Below, piece by piece: positions 1 to 8,700 of a stretch of DNA of 28,777 nt. The stretch lies in contig CAIXSC010000433.1 of assembly GCA_903921945.1 (NCBI GenBank), positions 1 through 28,777 on the forward strand. Direction: 5' to 3'. This DNA is from an uncultured Planctomycetaceae bacterium. Lineage in GTDB: Bacteria > Planctomycetota > Planctomycetia > Pirellulales > Pirellulaceae. The position numbers and the translations under genes are program-made. Under the pieces are notes generated by a model that had not been told where the DNA came from, did no database searches, and saw only the letters and a program-made list of their open reading frames with translations. Position 1 is the first letter of the stretch. Every line of letters starts with the position of its first letter.

Positions 1-747
1 ACTGGCGCTTGCATGAAGTTCCCCCGCGCCCGTCTCTGTCAGCAATCGCGCCACGTTCCCAGCCGTAATGCCCGCTCCCGGCATCACCGCGATTCGTCCC
101 GCTGACTGCTCGACCAGGCCCCGCAACAGCGAGGCCCCTTCCAAGGCTGTTGTGGCTTGGCCGGAACTGAGCACCCGTGCCACTCCGAGTTCACTCAACA
201 CCTCCAGCGCTTCCCGCGGGTCGCGTGTCAGATCGAACGCTCGATGAAACGTCGTGGCGATCGGTCCAGCCACGTCGAGCAAACGGCGGCATGCCGCGCG
301 GTCCACACAACGATCAGGCGTCAAGGCTCCAAACACGACGCCGTGCGCGCCAACGCGTCGAGCCCACTCGATTTCTCGTTCCATCACCGCGAGGTCGAAC
401 GCCGAGTAGACAAACGAGCCGGCATGCGGCCGAACCATCACCATGACTTCCAACGGCGCGAGTTCCAGACAGGCCGTCACCAGTCCGGGCCCAGGACTCA
501 CGCCGCCACATGCCAGCGCGCCGCAAATCTCGATCCGATCCGCGCCACCGTCGCGGGCGGCAATCGCCGACTCCAACCGGTCAATGCAAATCTCTAGCCG
601 CACTCGCGGCCGCGACACAGGCACTTGCATCCGCACCGGCATTGGCGCCGGCGCTGGCGTTGGCACCGGCGCTCCTGGTCGCGGCACTGGCATGGGCGGT
701 GGCACTGGCGCTCCTGGTCGCGGCACTGGCCCCGTTCCCTGGTTCAT
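1..747 (-). CDS. cutC: CutC family protein (copper homeostasis), 3' end cut by window edge
   Basis: A continuous minus-strand reading frame enters at the left edge and begins at ATG 747. After about 48 residues it reads as CutC, a TIM-barrel family linked to copper homeostasis whose biochemical activity is not settled. Visible family blocks are LEICIDRLESA (51-61), GGADRIEIC (67-75), MVRPHAGSF, GALTPDR, TTFHRAFDL, RVLSSGQATTAL and MPGAGITAGNVARLL, closely matching the E. coli protein. The start ATG overlaps the stop of the upstream glycosylasparaginase gene (ATGA), suggesting translational coupling. Unusual: residues 7-44 form a Pro/Val/Arg-rich extension absent from standard CutC, encoded partly by a 24-bp direct repeat. 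A later start at Met40 (position 630) would remove most of it, but I see no ribosome site there. About 249 codons are visible; the C-terminus lies outside the window. Confidence 0.9.
   Translation of the reverse strand, partial: MNQGTGPVPRPGAPVPPPMPVPRPGAPVPTPAPAPMPVRMQVPVSRPRVRLEICIDRLESAIAARDGGADRIEICGALACGGVSPGPGLVTACLELAPLEVMVMVRPHAGSFVYSAFDLAVMEREIEWARRVGAHGVVFGALTPDRCVDRAACRRLLDVAGPIATTFHRAFDLTRDPREALEVLSELGVARVLSSGQATTALEGASLLRGLVEQSAGRIAVMPGAGITAGNVARLLTETGAGELHASAS
668..730. repeat. 24-bp direct repeat in the cutC 5' end
   Basis: Two identical 24-bp copies lie at 668-691 and 707-730, 39 bp apart (a multiple of three). On the minus strand they encode the repeated PVPRPGAPV element of the CutC N-terminal extension. 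Reading frame is preserved. Confidence 0.85.
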
Positions 748-1844
748 CCTAGACGGCTTGGCGAAGGAATGAGTCGAGCGCCGTCCGCCGCGTCTTGCAC
801 GGCGTAGTCGAAACCGGGTTGAATGCAGTACGCGCCAACTCGGCCTCCTTTATCGATCGCCACGAAGCCGACTTGCAAGTCGCGCCAGCCCGGGTTCTTC
901 GCGATGACCCGCTCGGTTGCCAAGCGGCACGCATCCGCGGGCGAGTGGCCCTGGCGCATCAATTCGACGACGAGAAAGCTGCCGACGGCTCGGATCACCG
1001 CCTCGCCCATCCCGGTCGCGGTCGCGGCGCCGATCTCGTTGTCCACGTACAGGCCGGCTCCGATGATTGGCGAGTCGCCAACTCGTCCCGGCAGTTTCCA
1101 CGCCAGACCGCTTGTGGTGCAAGCGCCAGACAGGTTGCCTTGCGCGTCGATCGCCACCATGCCGATCGTGTCGTGATTTTCGCTGTTGATCTTCGGCCGA
1201 AACTCGCGGTCGCGGGTTTTCTTCCATTCCTCCCACGCTTTGCGCGATTCCTCGGTCAGCAGGTTTTCCTGGGGAAACCCCTGAGCCACCGCGAACTCGA
1301 ACGCCCCGCGTCCCACCAGCATGACATGCGGCGTCTTCTCCATGACGCGTCGAGCCACGGAGATCGGGTGCTTGATCCGTTCCAGGGCAGCCACGGCGCC
1401 GCAATTGCCCCGTTCATCCATGATGCACGCGTCGAGTGTCACCACGCCGTCGCGGTCGGGAAAGCCTCCATAGCCGACGCTGGTCACCCGCGGGTCGGCT
1501 TCGCTCTCCCGTACCCCCGCCTCGACGGCGTCGAACGCGCGACCGCCGCCGGCGAGGATCTTCCAGGCGGCGGCATTTGCCGCCAATCCGTGACGCCAAG
1601 TCGAGATCACCACAGGCCGCCGAGCATCGCCGCCGGCCACGGGCGCCGCGACCGCCAACAGCACGGGTTGAACGGAAGGCGGCGGCACCGCTGGAGCCGC
1701 CGTGGCGGCTGGCGGTGCGGGTTTGGCTGCGGTCGCCGCTCCGGCCACCTCGCCGGCCGCCGCTCCTGCGAGCGGCAAAGACGGCGAGTTGGCGAGCATC
1801 GCGGTCGCGGTGGTCACGGCAAGGAATTCGCGGCGCGTCGTCAT
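744..1844 (-). CDS. TAT-exported N4-(beta-N-acetylglucosaminyl)-L-asparaginase (glycosylasparaginase)
   Basis: This Ntn-hydrolase cleaves the GlcNAc-Asn bond of N-glycosylated asparagine. The 366-residue product opens with a twin-arginine signal (TRREFL, residues 3-8, then an Ala-rich stretch), then an Ala/Pro-rich linker to about residue 68, then the catalytic domain. The autoproteolysis site HDTIGMV places the nucleophile at Thr226. Spacing from it puts Thr244, Arg254, Asp257 and Thr277-Gly278 exactly where the Flavobacterium enzyme has T170, R180, D183 and T203-G204 relative to T152, so the active site looks complete. GRVGDSPIIGAG (253-264) is the family block. The gene starts 7 nt after the HEAT-protein stop and its own stop overlaps the cutC start, so it is the middle gene of a three-gene operon. 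Export predicts action on extracytoplasmic glycopeptides (inference). Confidence 0.93.
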   Translation of the reverse strand: MTTRREFLAVTTATAMLANSPSLPLAGAAAGEVAGAATAAKPAPPAATAAPAVPPPSVQPVLLAVAAPVAGGDARRPVVISTWRHGLAANAAAWKILAGGGRAFDAVEAGVRESEADPRVTSVGYGGFPDRDGVVTLDACIMDERGNCGAVAALERIKHPISVARRVMEKTPHVMLVGRGAFEFAVAQGFPQENLLTEESRKAWEEWKKTRDREFRPKINSENHDTIGMVAIDAQGNLSGACTTSGLAWKLPGRVGDSPIIGAGLYVDNEIGAATATGMGEAVIRAVGSFLVVELMRQGHSPADACRLATERVIAKNPGWRDLQVGFVAIDKGGRVGAYCIQPGFDYAVQDAADGARLIPSPSRLG

Positions 1845-1851
1845 GGCGGAA

Positions 1852-4059
1852 TCACTTAGGCTGGGGCAACAACACCAACGAGTTCTCGGCGAACGACGCC
1901 TCCGCGTCCTTCCCGTTCACTCGGTACTGGACCTTGAGCTGTTTGACCTGGCCGGGCGCCGGGTCGCCGCCCAATCCGGCGTTCGACACGCCGCCTTCGA
2001 GAATGATGAGCCGCGAGTCGCCCGCTTGCTTGCGCAGAATCGCCGTCACATCCTTCCACGACGAACCGGCGCCATACTGGGCCTTCACAATCTCCACCTT
2101 GGCCTTTTCCATTCCCGCCTTGTTCAGTGCCTCGAGCACTTGAGGGCCGGCGGTGCCAAGCTTCTGGGCGATCGCGACAACGGCCGCCCGGCCGTCCTCT
2201 TTCAGGTCGGCGCTGTCGCTAAGCCGCGAAGCCAACTGCAGCGTGCCGACGCTCGGATAGCGTTTGAGGATTTCCAGCACCATGCCGCGTTCGGCTTTCG
2301 CGGAGGTGGCGGCCAAAATCTGCTGGCACATTTCCAATCGCTGGGGCTCGGGCATGACGAACTGGCGAGCGATACGGATGTAGCCGCGCAAGGCGCGCGT
2401 GCGATATTTTTCGCCCGGCGCCGACTTGGACAGATCGAGCAACACGGGCGCGGCGTCGATCGTCGACCATTCGCCAAGCAACCGCGTGGAAGCGTCCTGC
2501 AGTTTGTCGTCGCTGCTCTTGGCGGCGGCGTTCACCGCCGCGAGCGCCCGCGTGCCGCCCACCGCCGCGATCACCGGCAACAACGCCACCTTCGTGTTGA
2601 CGTTGCCGGCGTCCATCGCCTCGGCCAGCGTTGTCGCGCACGCCTCGCGATCCGGCATCCGCACGCACGCGGTCTGCAACGCTCGCAGCGCAATCGGTTC
2701 GTCCTCGGCTCGTTTCGGTTTCACGGCAGCCGCGACGAGCAGCGGCAATTTGGCGGGAGTGACGGTGTTGCCGAGCGCGGTGAGCGCGGCGGCGCGAACG
2801 GCGGCGTTCGGATGATCCAACGCGGCAACCAGTGTCGGACCGGCGTCGATTCGCCGTTCCCCAATCGCCTCGATCAACACCGGATAGCTCTTGGCGTCGG
2901 CCTTCGCCAACCGGGCCACCAACGCGTCATTCACCTTGGGATCGGAAATCTCGACCAGCGCGGACCGCGCGGCGGAGGCCACGGCGGCGTCCGCATCGGC
3001 GGCGTTCGCAACGAGCGAGTCGAGACAAGTGGCGTCGCCAACTTGTCCCAGGGAACGCAAGGCGGCGACCCGCAACTCCTTCTTGCCACTTTCCGCCGCT
3101 TGGCGAACCGCTCGCAGCGCGACCGGTCCCGCTTGATCGGCCAACGCCAGCAGCACGAGCGGCGCGCGGTCGCCCGACGCTCGTTCAAGTTCCGCCGCCA
3201 GCAACTCGGCAATCGACGCATTCTGGATTTCGCGAACCACTTGCAAGCCAAGTCGGAAGCGAGCGGTCTCCGGCGACCGCAACTGCTCGACCAAGAGCGC
3301 CATGGCGGCTGACTGCCGGGTTTCGGCGTCGGGGCCGGCGGCGAGCCGCGCCAGGATCGCGCCCCGAGTTGCCTCGAGGCGGCGTGGCAGCGGGACTTCC
3401 GCTTGACGCACTTCGTCGTACAGCGTCGCCGCTTCGACCGCTTTCTTGCCGGCAAGCCGCTGCTCGGCGACCAGCACGCAGCCCTCGGCGATCGCCGACC
3501 GCGCGGCGGCCGGCGCTTCGGCCGCCATCAACGCGGCCCGCAACGCCTTCGACGCGTCATCATTGCCAATTCGGCCTAGCGCGACCGCGGCGGCGGCGGC
3601 GGCGTCCGGCGCGGCCTTCGCCTTGGCCAAGTGACCCGCAAGCAGATCGACCGCGCCGGCGTCGCGGCGGACACCGATCGAGTTGAGCGTGCCAACGAGC
3701 AAATCCCCTTCCAGCGGTTCCGCCGCCTTCCGGAGCGCCTCGTCGATGGCCGAGCCGGGAATCGCCTCCAGCGCGATCCGAGCCCACGATGCGAGTTGTG
3801 GATCGGCGAGCAGCTTGGCGAGTGCCGACGCCGATGCCTCGCTGCCATGCACGGCCAATTGTTTGCAAGCGAGCGCCTTCTCGGCAGGCGCCGAGTCGCC
3901 AGCGAGGATTGCCAGAAGGCTCGCTTCCTTGTCTTGTTTCTCTTGAGCGAACGCCGATGGCGCGAAGACGGTTGACGTGAGAGCGGCCGGCGCGATCGCC
4001 ACGCTCGAAGCGAGCAGGACGGGCGCCATGCGGCGGGAAAGACGACGAAACAAAGTCAT
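1852..4059 (-). CDS. Secreted HEAT-repeat protein with C-terminal YGAG-W-DVT domain
   Basis: I choose ATG 4059 (735 residues) because an AGGAAA ribosome site sits 7 nt upstream and it yields a clean Sec signal: basic MTLFRRLSRR, a hydrophobic core, and a likely cut after SAFA (about residue 39). The frame stays open 107 codons further upstream, but that stretch crosses a tandem repeat and is judged non-coding. The body is Ala/Leu-rich alpha-helical repeat protein of HEAT type, e.g. the repeating pattern AAVRAAALTALGN and ELRVAALRSLGQVGD. Residues 661-735 carry YGAGSSWKDVT followed by GDPAPGQVKQLKVQYRVNG, a C-terminal domain resembling DUF3395 (family memory, not searched). HEAT repeats usually mediate protein binding, so no enzymatic role is claimed. 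It is first gene of the operon with glycosylasparaginase and cutC and has its own 235-bp upstream region. Confidence 0.8.
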   Translation of the reverse strand: MTLFRRLSRRMAPVLLASSVAIAPAALTSTVFAPSAFAQEKQDKEASLLAILAGDSAPAEKALACKQLAVHGSEASASALAKLLADPQLASWARIALEAIPGSAIDEALRKAAEPLEGDLLVGTLNSIGVRRDAGAVDLLAGHLAKAKAAPDAAAAAAVALGRIGNDDASKALRAALMAAEAPAAARSAIAEGCVLVAEQRLAGKKAVEAATLYDEVRQAEVPLPRRLEATRGAILARLAAGPDAETRQSAAMALLVEQLRSPETARFRLGLQVVREIQNASIAELLAAELERASGDRAPLVLLALADQAGPVALRAVRQAAESGKKELRVAALRSLGQVGDATCLDSLVANAADADAAVASAARSALVEISDPKVNDALVARLAKADAKSYPVLIEAIGERRIDAGPTLVAALDHPNAAVRAAALTALGNTVTPAKLPLLVAAAVKPKRAEDEPIALRALQTACVRMPDREACATTLAEAMDAGNVNTKVALLPVIAAVGGTRALAAVNAAAKSSDDKLQDASTRLLGEWSTIDAAPVLLDLSKSAPGEKYRTRALRGYIRIARQFVMPEPQRLEMCQQILAATSAKAERGMVLEILKRYPSVGTLQLASRLSDSADLKEDGRAAVVAIAQKLGTAGPQVLEALNKAGMEKAKVEIVKAQYGAGSSWKDVTAILRKQAGDSRLIILEGGVSNAGLGGDPAPGQVKQLKVQYRVNGKDAEASFAENSLVLLPQPK

Positions 4060-4066
4060 GAATAAG

Positions 4067-4072
4067 TTTCCT
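4067..4072 (-). promoter_or_regulatory. Ribosome binding site deciding the HEAT-protein start
   Basis: The minus strand reads AGGAAA, 7 nt before ATG 4059. It supports this start over in-frame upstream codons. Confidence 0.6.
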
Positions 4073-4172
4073 GAAAAAAAGCGGGTTGGGGGAGACGCGA
4101 CGCGCCTGGCCACGGCCGGAATTGCTCGGGCGCCGAATCGAGGACGCCCGGAGCGATGGCCTCGAATCGTTG

Positions 4173-4242
4173 GCGCCGGCGGAATCGCGCCGGCATGATC
4201 GCGCCGGCATGATCGCGTCGGCATGATCGCTGCGGCGCGATG
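4173..4242. repeat. 14-bp intergenic tandem repeat, about 5 units
   Basis: Units on the plus strand: GCGCCGGCGGAATC (4173), GCGCCGGCATGATC (4187), the same again (4201), GCGTCGGCATGATC (4215) and a degenerate GCTGCGGCGCGATG (4229). The repeat lies between the oxidoreductase stop and the HEAT-operon start, about 115-185 bp upstream of that start. The 14-bp period is not a multiple of three, consistent with non-coding DNA. Confidence 0.9.
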
Positions 4243-4294
4243 GTGTTTGCCGGGACCGTGTCGTGTGCCGCGGCGATTTTGTTCTTCGGGGCGG

Positions 4295-5587
4295 TTACAG
4301 GCGCCACGGTTCGCGGAGCGCTTCTCCGAGGAGTCGGTTGGCGGGTTCGTCGCCGGGGAACGTGTTGGTCGCGTTGTCAAACTTGACTTGGCGGTTCAAG
4401 TAGAGCGCGATGTTGGCGGCGTGGCACGCGATATGGGCGTTGCACGCGGCATCGGCATTGCCCTTCGGTTGGCGCCGCGATTTCACGCAGTCCAGGAAGT
4501 CACGCACGTGGTAGGTGGCCGGGTAGCCGCCGATTTCGGCGACCGAGCGGCCGGCGAGCAGTTCGGGGGAACTGAGAACAAACTTGCCGCTGTCGCCCGT
4601 TTCAATCCAGCCGTTTTCGCCTTCGAAACGGACAGGGCAGGAACCGAGCGGAATCCAACCCTTTTCGCGGTAGATCAACTGCACGCCATTCTCGTAGCGG
4701 GCGACTAACTCGCCGTTCACGGGCGGGTTGTATTCCACCGGCGGCAGGCAATCGTTGACGGCCCATTGGCAGAGGTCAACGCAGTGCGAACCCCATTCGA
4801 GCACGCCGCCGCCGACCAGTCCTCCGCCCTTCTCGAAGTTGAAACCGTCGAGCAGTTTCGGATTGAACGGACGCCAAGCGGCCGGTCCCAGGTACAGGTT
4901 CCAATCGACGACATCCTTGGGCGGCTCGGTTTCCAGCGGCAACCAACCGCTGGTCATCGCCTGCATGCCGGCCGGGTGGGCGTAGACCTTGGTGAGTTTT
5001 CCGAGCTTGCCGGTGCGGGCCAACTCGCATGCGAAGGCGAAATGCGGCAAGTTGCGCCGCTGGGTTCCCGCCTGGAACACGCGTCCCGTGCGACGCATCG
5101 TCTCCTTCAGGATCAAGCTTTGGGCGATGTTTTTTGTACACGGCTTTTCGCAATACATGTCCTTGCCGGCCTTCGCGGCGTACATCGCGGCCGCCCCGTG
5201 CCAATTGGGGCCGGTCGCGATCAGCACCGCGTCGATGTCGGACCGGTCGAGCAGTTCGCGGAAGTCGCGATAGGTTTGGCAGTCCTGATTGCCGTGATGC
5301 TGGTCGGCGATTTTCTTCACCGCCGTCCGCCGCGACTGCTTCACATCGCATACGGCGACAAACTGAACGTCCTTCTGCTCGAGAAAGCACCCTAGGTCGT
5401 AGGTGCCGCGGTTGCCAATGCCGATCCCGCCCACCACCACGCGTTCGGAGGGGGGCACTGCCCCGTCGCGGCCCAGCGCCGAACTGGGAACGATCGTGGG
5501 CGCAGCAAACGCGGCGCTGGCGGCGGCCCCGGCAGCGGCGGCGCCGAGAAAGCGGCGGCGATCCATCAACGAAGATTTTGGCGGCAT
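4295..5587 (-). CDS. TAT-exported Gfo/Idh/MocA family oxidoreductase
   Basis: NAD(P)-dependent sugar/polyol dehydrogenase-type protein of 430 residues; the substrate cannot be read from sequence. The start ATG 5587 is fixed by an AGGAG site 7 nt upstream; an in-frame TTG 33 codons earlier lacks support. A twin-arginine motif (DRRRFLG, residues 9-15) and an Ala-rich core mark TAT export, typical of the many planctomycete members. The Rossmann fold begins at VVVGGIGIGNRG (50-61), with an acidic strand-2 end at Asp81, and the family EKP motif lies at residues 147-149 (DMYCEKPCTKN). C-terminal blocks such as GGGLVGGGVLEWGSHCVDL match the planctomycete subgroup. The gene stands alone: 133 bp separate it from the uvrA stop and 235 bp from the HEAT gene. 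Confidence 0.92.
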   Translation of the reverse strand: MPPKSSLMDRRRFLGAAAAGAAASAAFAAPTIVPSSALGRDGAVPPSERVVVGGIGIGNRGTYDLGCFLEQKDVQFVAVCDVKQSRRTAVKKIADQHHGNQDCQTYRDFRELLDRSDIDAVLIATGPNWHGAAAMYAAKAGKDMYCEKPCTKNIAQSLILKETMRRTGRVFQAGTQRRNLPHFAFACELARTGKLGKLTKVYAHPAGMQAMTSGWLPLETEPPKDVVDWNLYLGPAAWRPFNPKLLDGFNFEKGGGLVGGGVLEWGSHCVDLCQWAVNDCLPPVEYNPPVNGELVARYENGVQLIYREKGWIPLGSCPVRFEGENGWIETGDSGKFVLSSPELLAGRSVAEIGGYPATYHVRDFLDCVKSRRQPKGNADAACNAHIACHAANIALYLNRQVKFDNATNTFPGDEPANRLLGEALREPWRL

Positions 5588-5594
5588 GAACAAA

Positions 5595-5599
5595 CTCCT
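5595..5599 (-). promoter_or_regulatory. Ribosome binding site of the oxidoreductase
   Basis: AGGAG on the minus strand, 7 nt before ATG 5587. It decides this start over the longer in-frame TTG option at 5686. Confidence 0.7.
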
Positions 5600-5720
5600 G
5601 GAGGATAAGACGCCCGGCGCGAACCCAGGCGAACGGAACCGCGAAACGCAGGGGAAAGCATAACGCTCCGCAAGCGCCACCGCCAATCAGCCATGCGCGC
5701 CCCTCAGCCCAGCGCGACCA

Positions 5721-8700
5721 TCAGCCCGGGGTGGCGCTCGCGGCGAGGTGTTCTTCCAGCAGCGCGTCGAGGTCGCCGCGATCGAGGTCTTCCAGCGTGC
5801 GGAAGCGGATCCGGATTTTGTCGTGGCGAGGATCGCCGCCGTCCAGTTCGCGGTCGCACCCGAGCGAGGCGATGCGTCCGAGGGCGATCGCGTTTTTGGG
5901 CCCGTGGAGCACGAGCGTCAGCGCCTCCACGCGTTTCGTGAGCAGCGATGCCCAGGGCTCGTGGCGGTTCGCGGGAATGTAATGGACCAACTGCTGGTTA
6001 TTCCACAGGAACTGGCCGCCCGGAGCGGCTCGCGACAGGCGTTCGCACAGCGCTTCGAGCACCTTTTCGTCCCAGAGCACTTTCTTTCCCGGCGGGAAAC
6101 CTTTGCGGAGGAAGTGCCATTTTTGGCCGAGCACCTTCCACGGCATGGCGTCTTCGGGATTTTGGGCGGCCCGCTGGGTTTGGGTGAAAAAGCCGCGCAC
6201 CGCTTCTTCGACAAACGTCCAGAATTCGGGCGTGTCGATCTCCTCGAGCGAATGCACGCGGACTTCGACCTCTTGCCACGGTCCGCCCAGGTTGTTGCAT
6301 TTCACCCGCGGTTCGTTGCCGTAAATCGGCAAATCGGGCATGTCGTTAAGCGGCTTGAGTTGGATGCGTTCGAGCAGCGACTGGCGTTGGAACGTGCTGC
6401 GGGCCACGCGGAACTTCATCTTGAGCAGCCACGTTTCGCCCGTGATCGCATGGAAGAACCAGCCATCGCTCTTCTTTTTGCCGGTGATCTCGACGACGCT
6501 GCGTTCCTTCCAGTTCGTCTCGTCGAACTCGCCCGCGTCGTGGATGCGATCGACCACCGACGCCAGGATTTGACCGTCCCAGCGGCACGGTTCGCCCGAC
6601 CGGCCCACGCGATCGCGGGTGTGCCACTTGCGGCCATCGAGCTCCCACGGCATCCGCGCGTCGCGTCCAATTTCTTCGATTTCCACATCGCCGGCCCGCG
6701 GAGCGTCGGCGGAGGGCGGCGTGCGCCGCGGGACCAGCGGTCCCGCTTCGAGCACCGGCCGCAACGCCTCGCCGGTGTGCGATCGGAGCCCGCCAGCGGC
6801 GGCCTGCCGCACGATTTCCTCGGGCGTTCCGACCGCGACCACGCGGCCGCCGTCCGCGCCCGCTTCGGGGCCCAAGTCGACAACCCAGTCGCACTGCTTG
6901 ATGACATCCAGGTTGTGCTCGATCACCACCACCGTGTTGCCCAGGTCGACCAAGCGGTGCATCACATCGAGCAACCGCGCGATGTCCTCGAAATGCAGAC
7001 CGGTTGTCGGTTCATCGAGCAGATACAGGGTGCGGCCCGTGTCGGGCCGGGACAGTTCCGCGGCCAGCTTCACGCGCTGCGCTTCGCCGCCAGACAGGGT
7101 CGGAGCGGCTTGCCCCAGCGTCAGGTAGTCCAGTCCCACGTCGCACAGCGTCGCGAGAATCCGGCGGATCTTCGGAATGTTTTCAAAGAGCTTGAATGCT
7201 TCGCCGCAAGTCAGATTCAACACATCGTTGATCGAATGGCCGCGATAGGCGACTCCCAGCGTTTCGGGATTGAAGCGGCGTCCCCGACACGTCTCGCACT
7301 CCACCCAGACGTCCGGCAAGAAATGCATTTCAATCCGACGCTGTCCATTCCCCTCGCAGACCTCGCACCGCCCGCCGGGCACGTTGGTGCTGAAGCGGCG
7401 AGCCGTGTAGCCGCGAACCTTCGCGTCCGGCAATTGCGAGTAGAGTTGCCGGATCAGTTCGAAGACGCCCGTGAACGTCGCCGGATTGGACGACGGCGAA
7501 TTGCCCAACGGCTGCTGGTCGACTCGAATCACCTTGTTGATATGCTCGAGCCCGCAGAGCTTGTCATGCGAACCGGGCGTCACATTCGCGCGATGGAGCT
7601 TGCGGGCCAGCGCCGCGTACAACACATCCTCGATCAAACTGCTCTTGCCGCTGCCGCTCGGGCCCGTGATCGCCGTCAGGGTGCCAAGCGGAATCGGCAA
7701 GGTGATGTTTCTTAGGTTGTTGTGACGCACACCCTCCAGCGTCAGCCATGTGTTCGTGGCCGTTCGAGACCGCGCGACCAGCGCCGCCGGGTCGATCGCC
7801 TCCGGCATCGCTGCTGGCGGCGAATGAAACGCGGCGACGCCGTGCGGATCGTTCGCCCGGACGGTTAACTCGCCCGCCTGTTCCCCCGCTTGCTGTGCCG
7901 CCAGTTCCGCGGCCTTGTCCGCTGCTTTCTTGCCGCGAGCGACGCGGGGAGCGGTGGCGGGCATCGGTTCGCTGGCCGCTTTCGCTTTCTTCGCGCTCTT
8001 CGATGCCTTGGACGCCTTCCCGCCGGCGGCGTCCGACGCCGCATCGGCAGCGGCCACGCTCGACGCGGCACCTGTCGCCATGCCTGATGTCATACTCGAC
8101 GCGGGAGCGGCCAAGGTGACGCGGCGGTTATTTGGCACGGCCAGCGCTTTGGCGCCGCTGAGGTAGGGACCGGTGAGCGATCGCGGCTGTGTCGTCAATT
8201 GGGCGGGCGAGCCGTTGGCGACGATTTCACCGCCCAGCTTGCCGGCGCCGGGACCGAAATCGCAAAGGTAGTCGCATTCGGCGATCACTTCCTTGTCGTG
8301 TTCAACGACGATCAACGTGTTGCCGAGATCGCGGAGCTTGTGGAGCGCGTTGAGCAGGCGGCGGTTGTCGCGCGGATGCAAGCCGATCGTCGGTTCGTCC
8401 AAGACGTAGAGCACGCCGCACAAGCCGCTGCCGAGTTGGCTGGCGAGTCGAATTCGCTGCGCCTCGCCGTTGGAAAGCGTCGCGGCGGTTCGCGATAAAC
8501 TCAGGTACTCCAGTCCGACGTCGACGAGGAATTCGACGCGGCCGCGGATCTCGCGCAGCAGTTCGCCGGCGATTTTGCGTTCCCGCGCGGACAGCTTCCA
8601 GTCTTGGAGCTGCTTGTAAAGTTTGCCAAGCGGCTGTCGGCAGATGTCGTCGATCGTCTGTCCGTGGAAGCGGGCGGCCGAGGCGTCGTCGCGCAGGCGG

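Noticed and set aside
4060..4380. 107-codon N-terminal extension of the HEAT-repeat protein.
   Set aside because: It runs through the 14-bp tandem repeat and lacks a ribosome site; ATG 4059 has one and starts a clean signal peptide.
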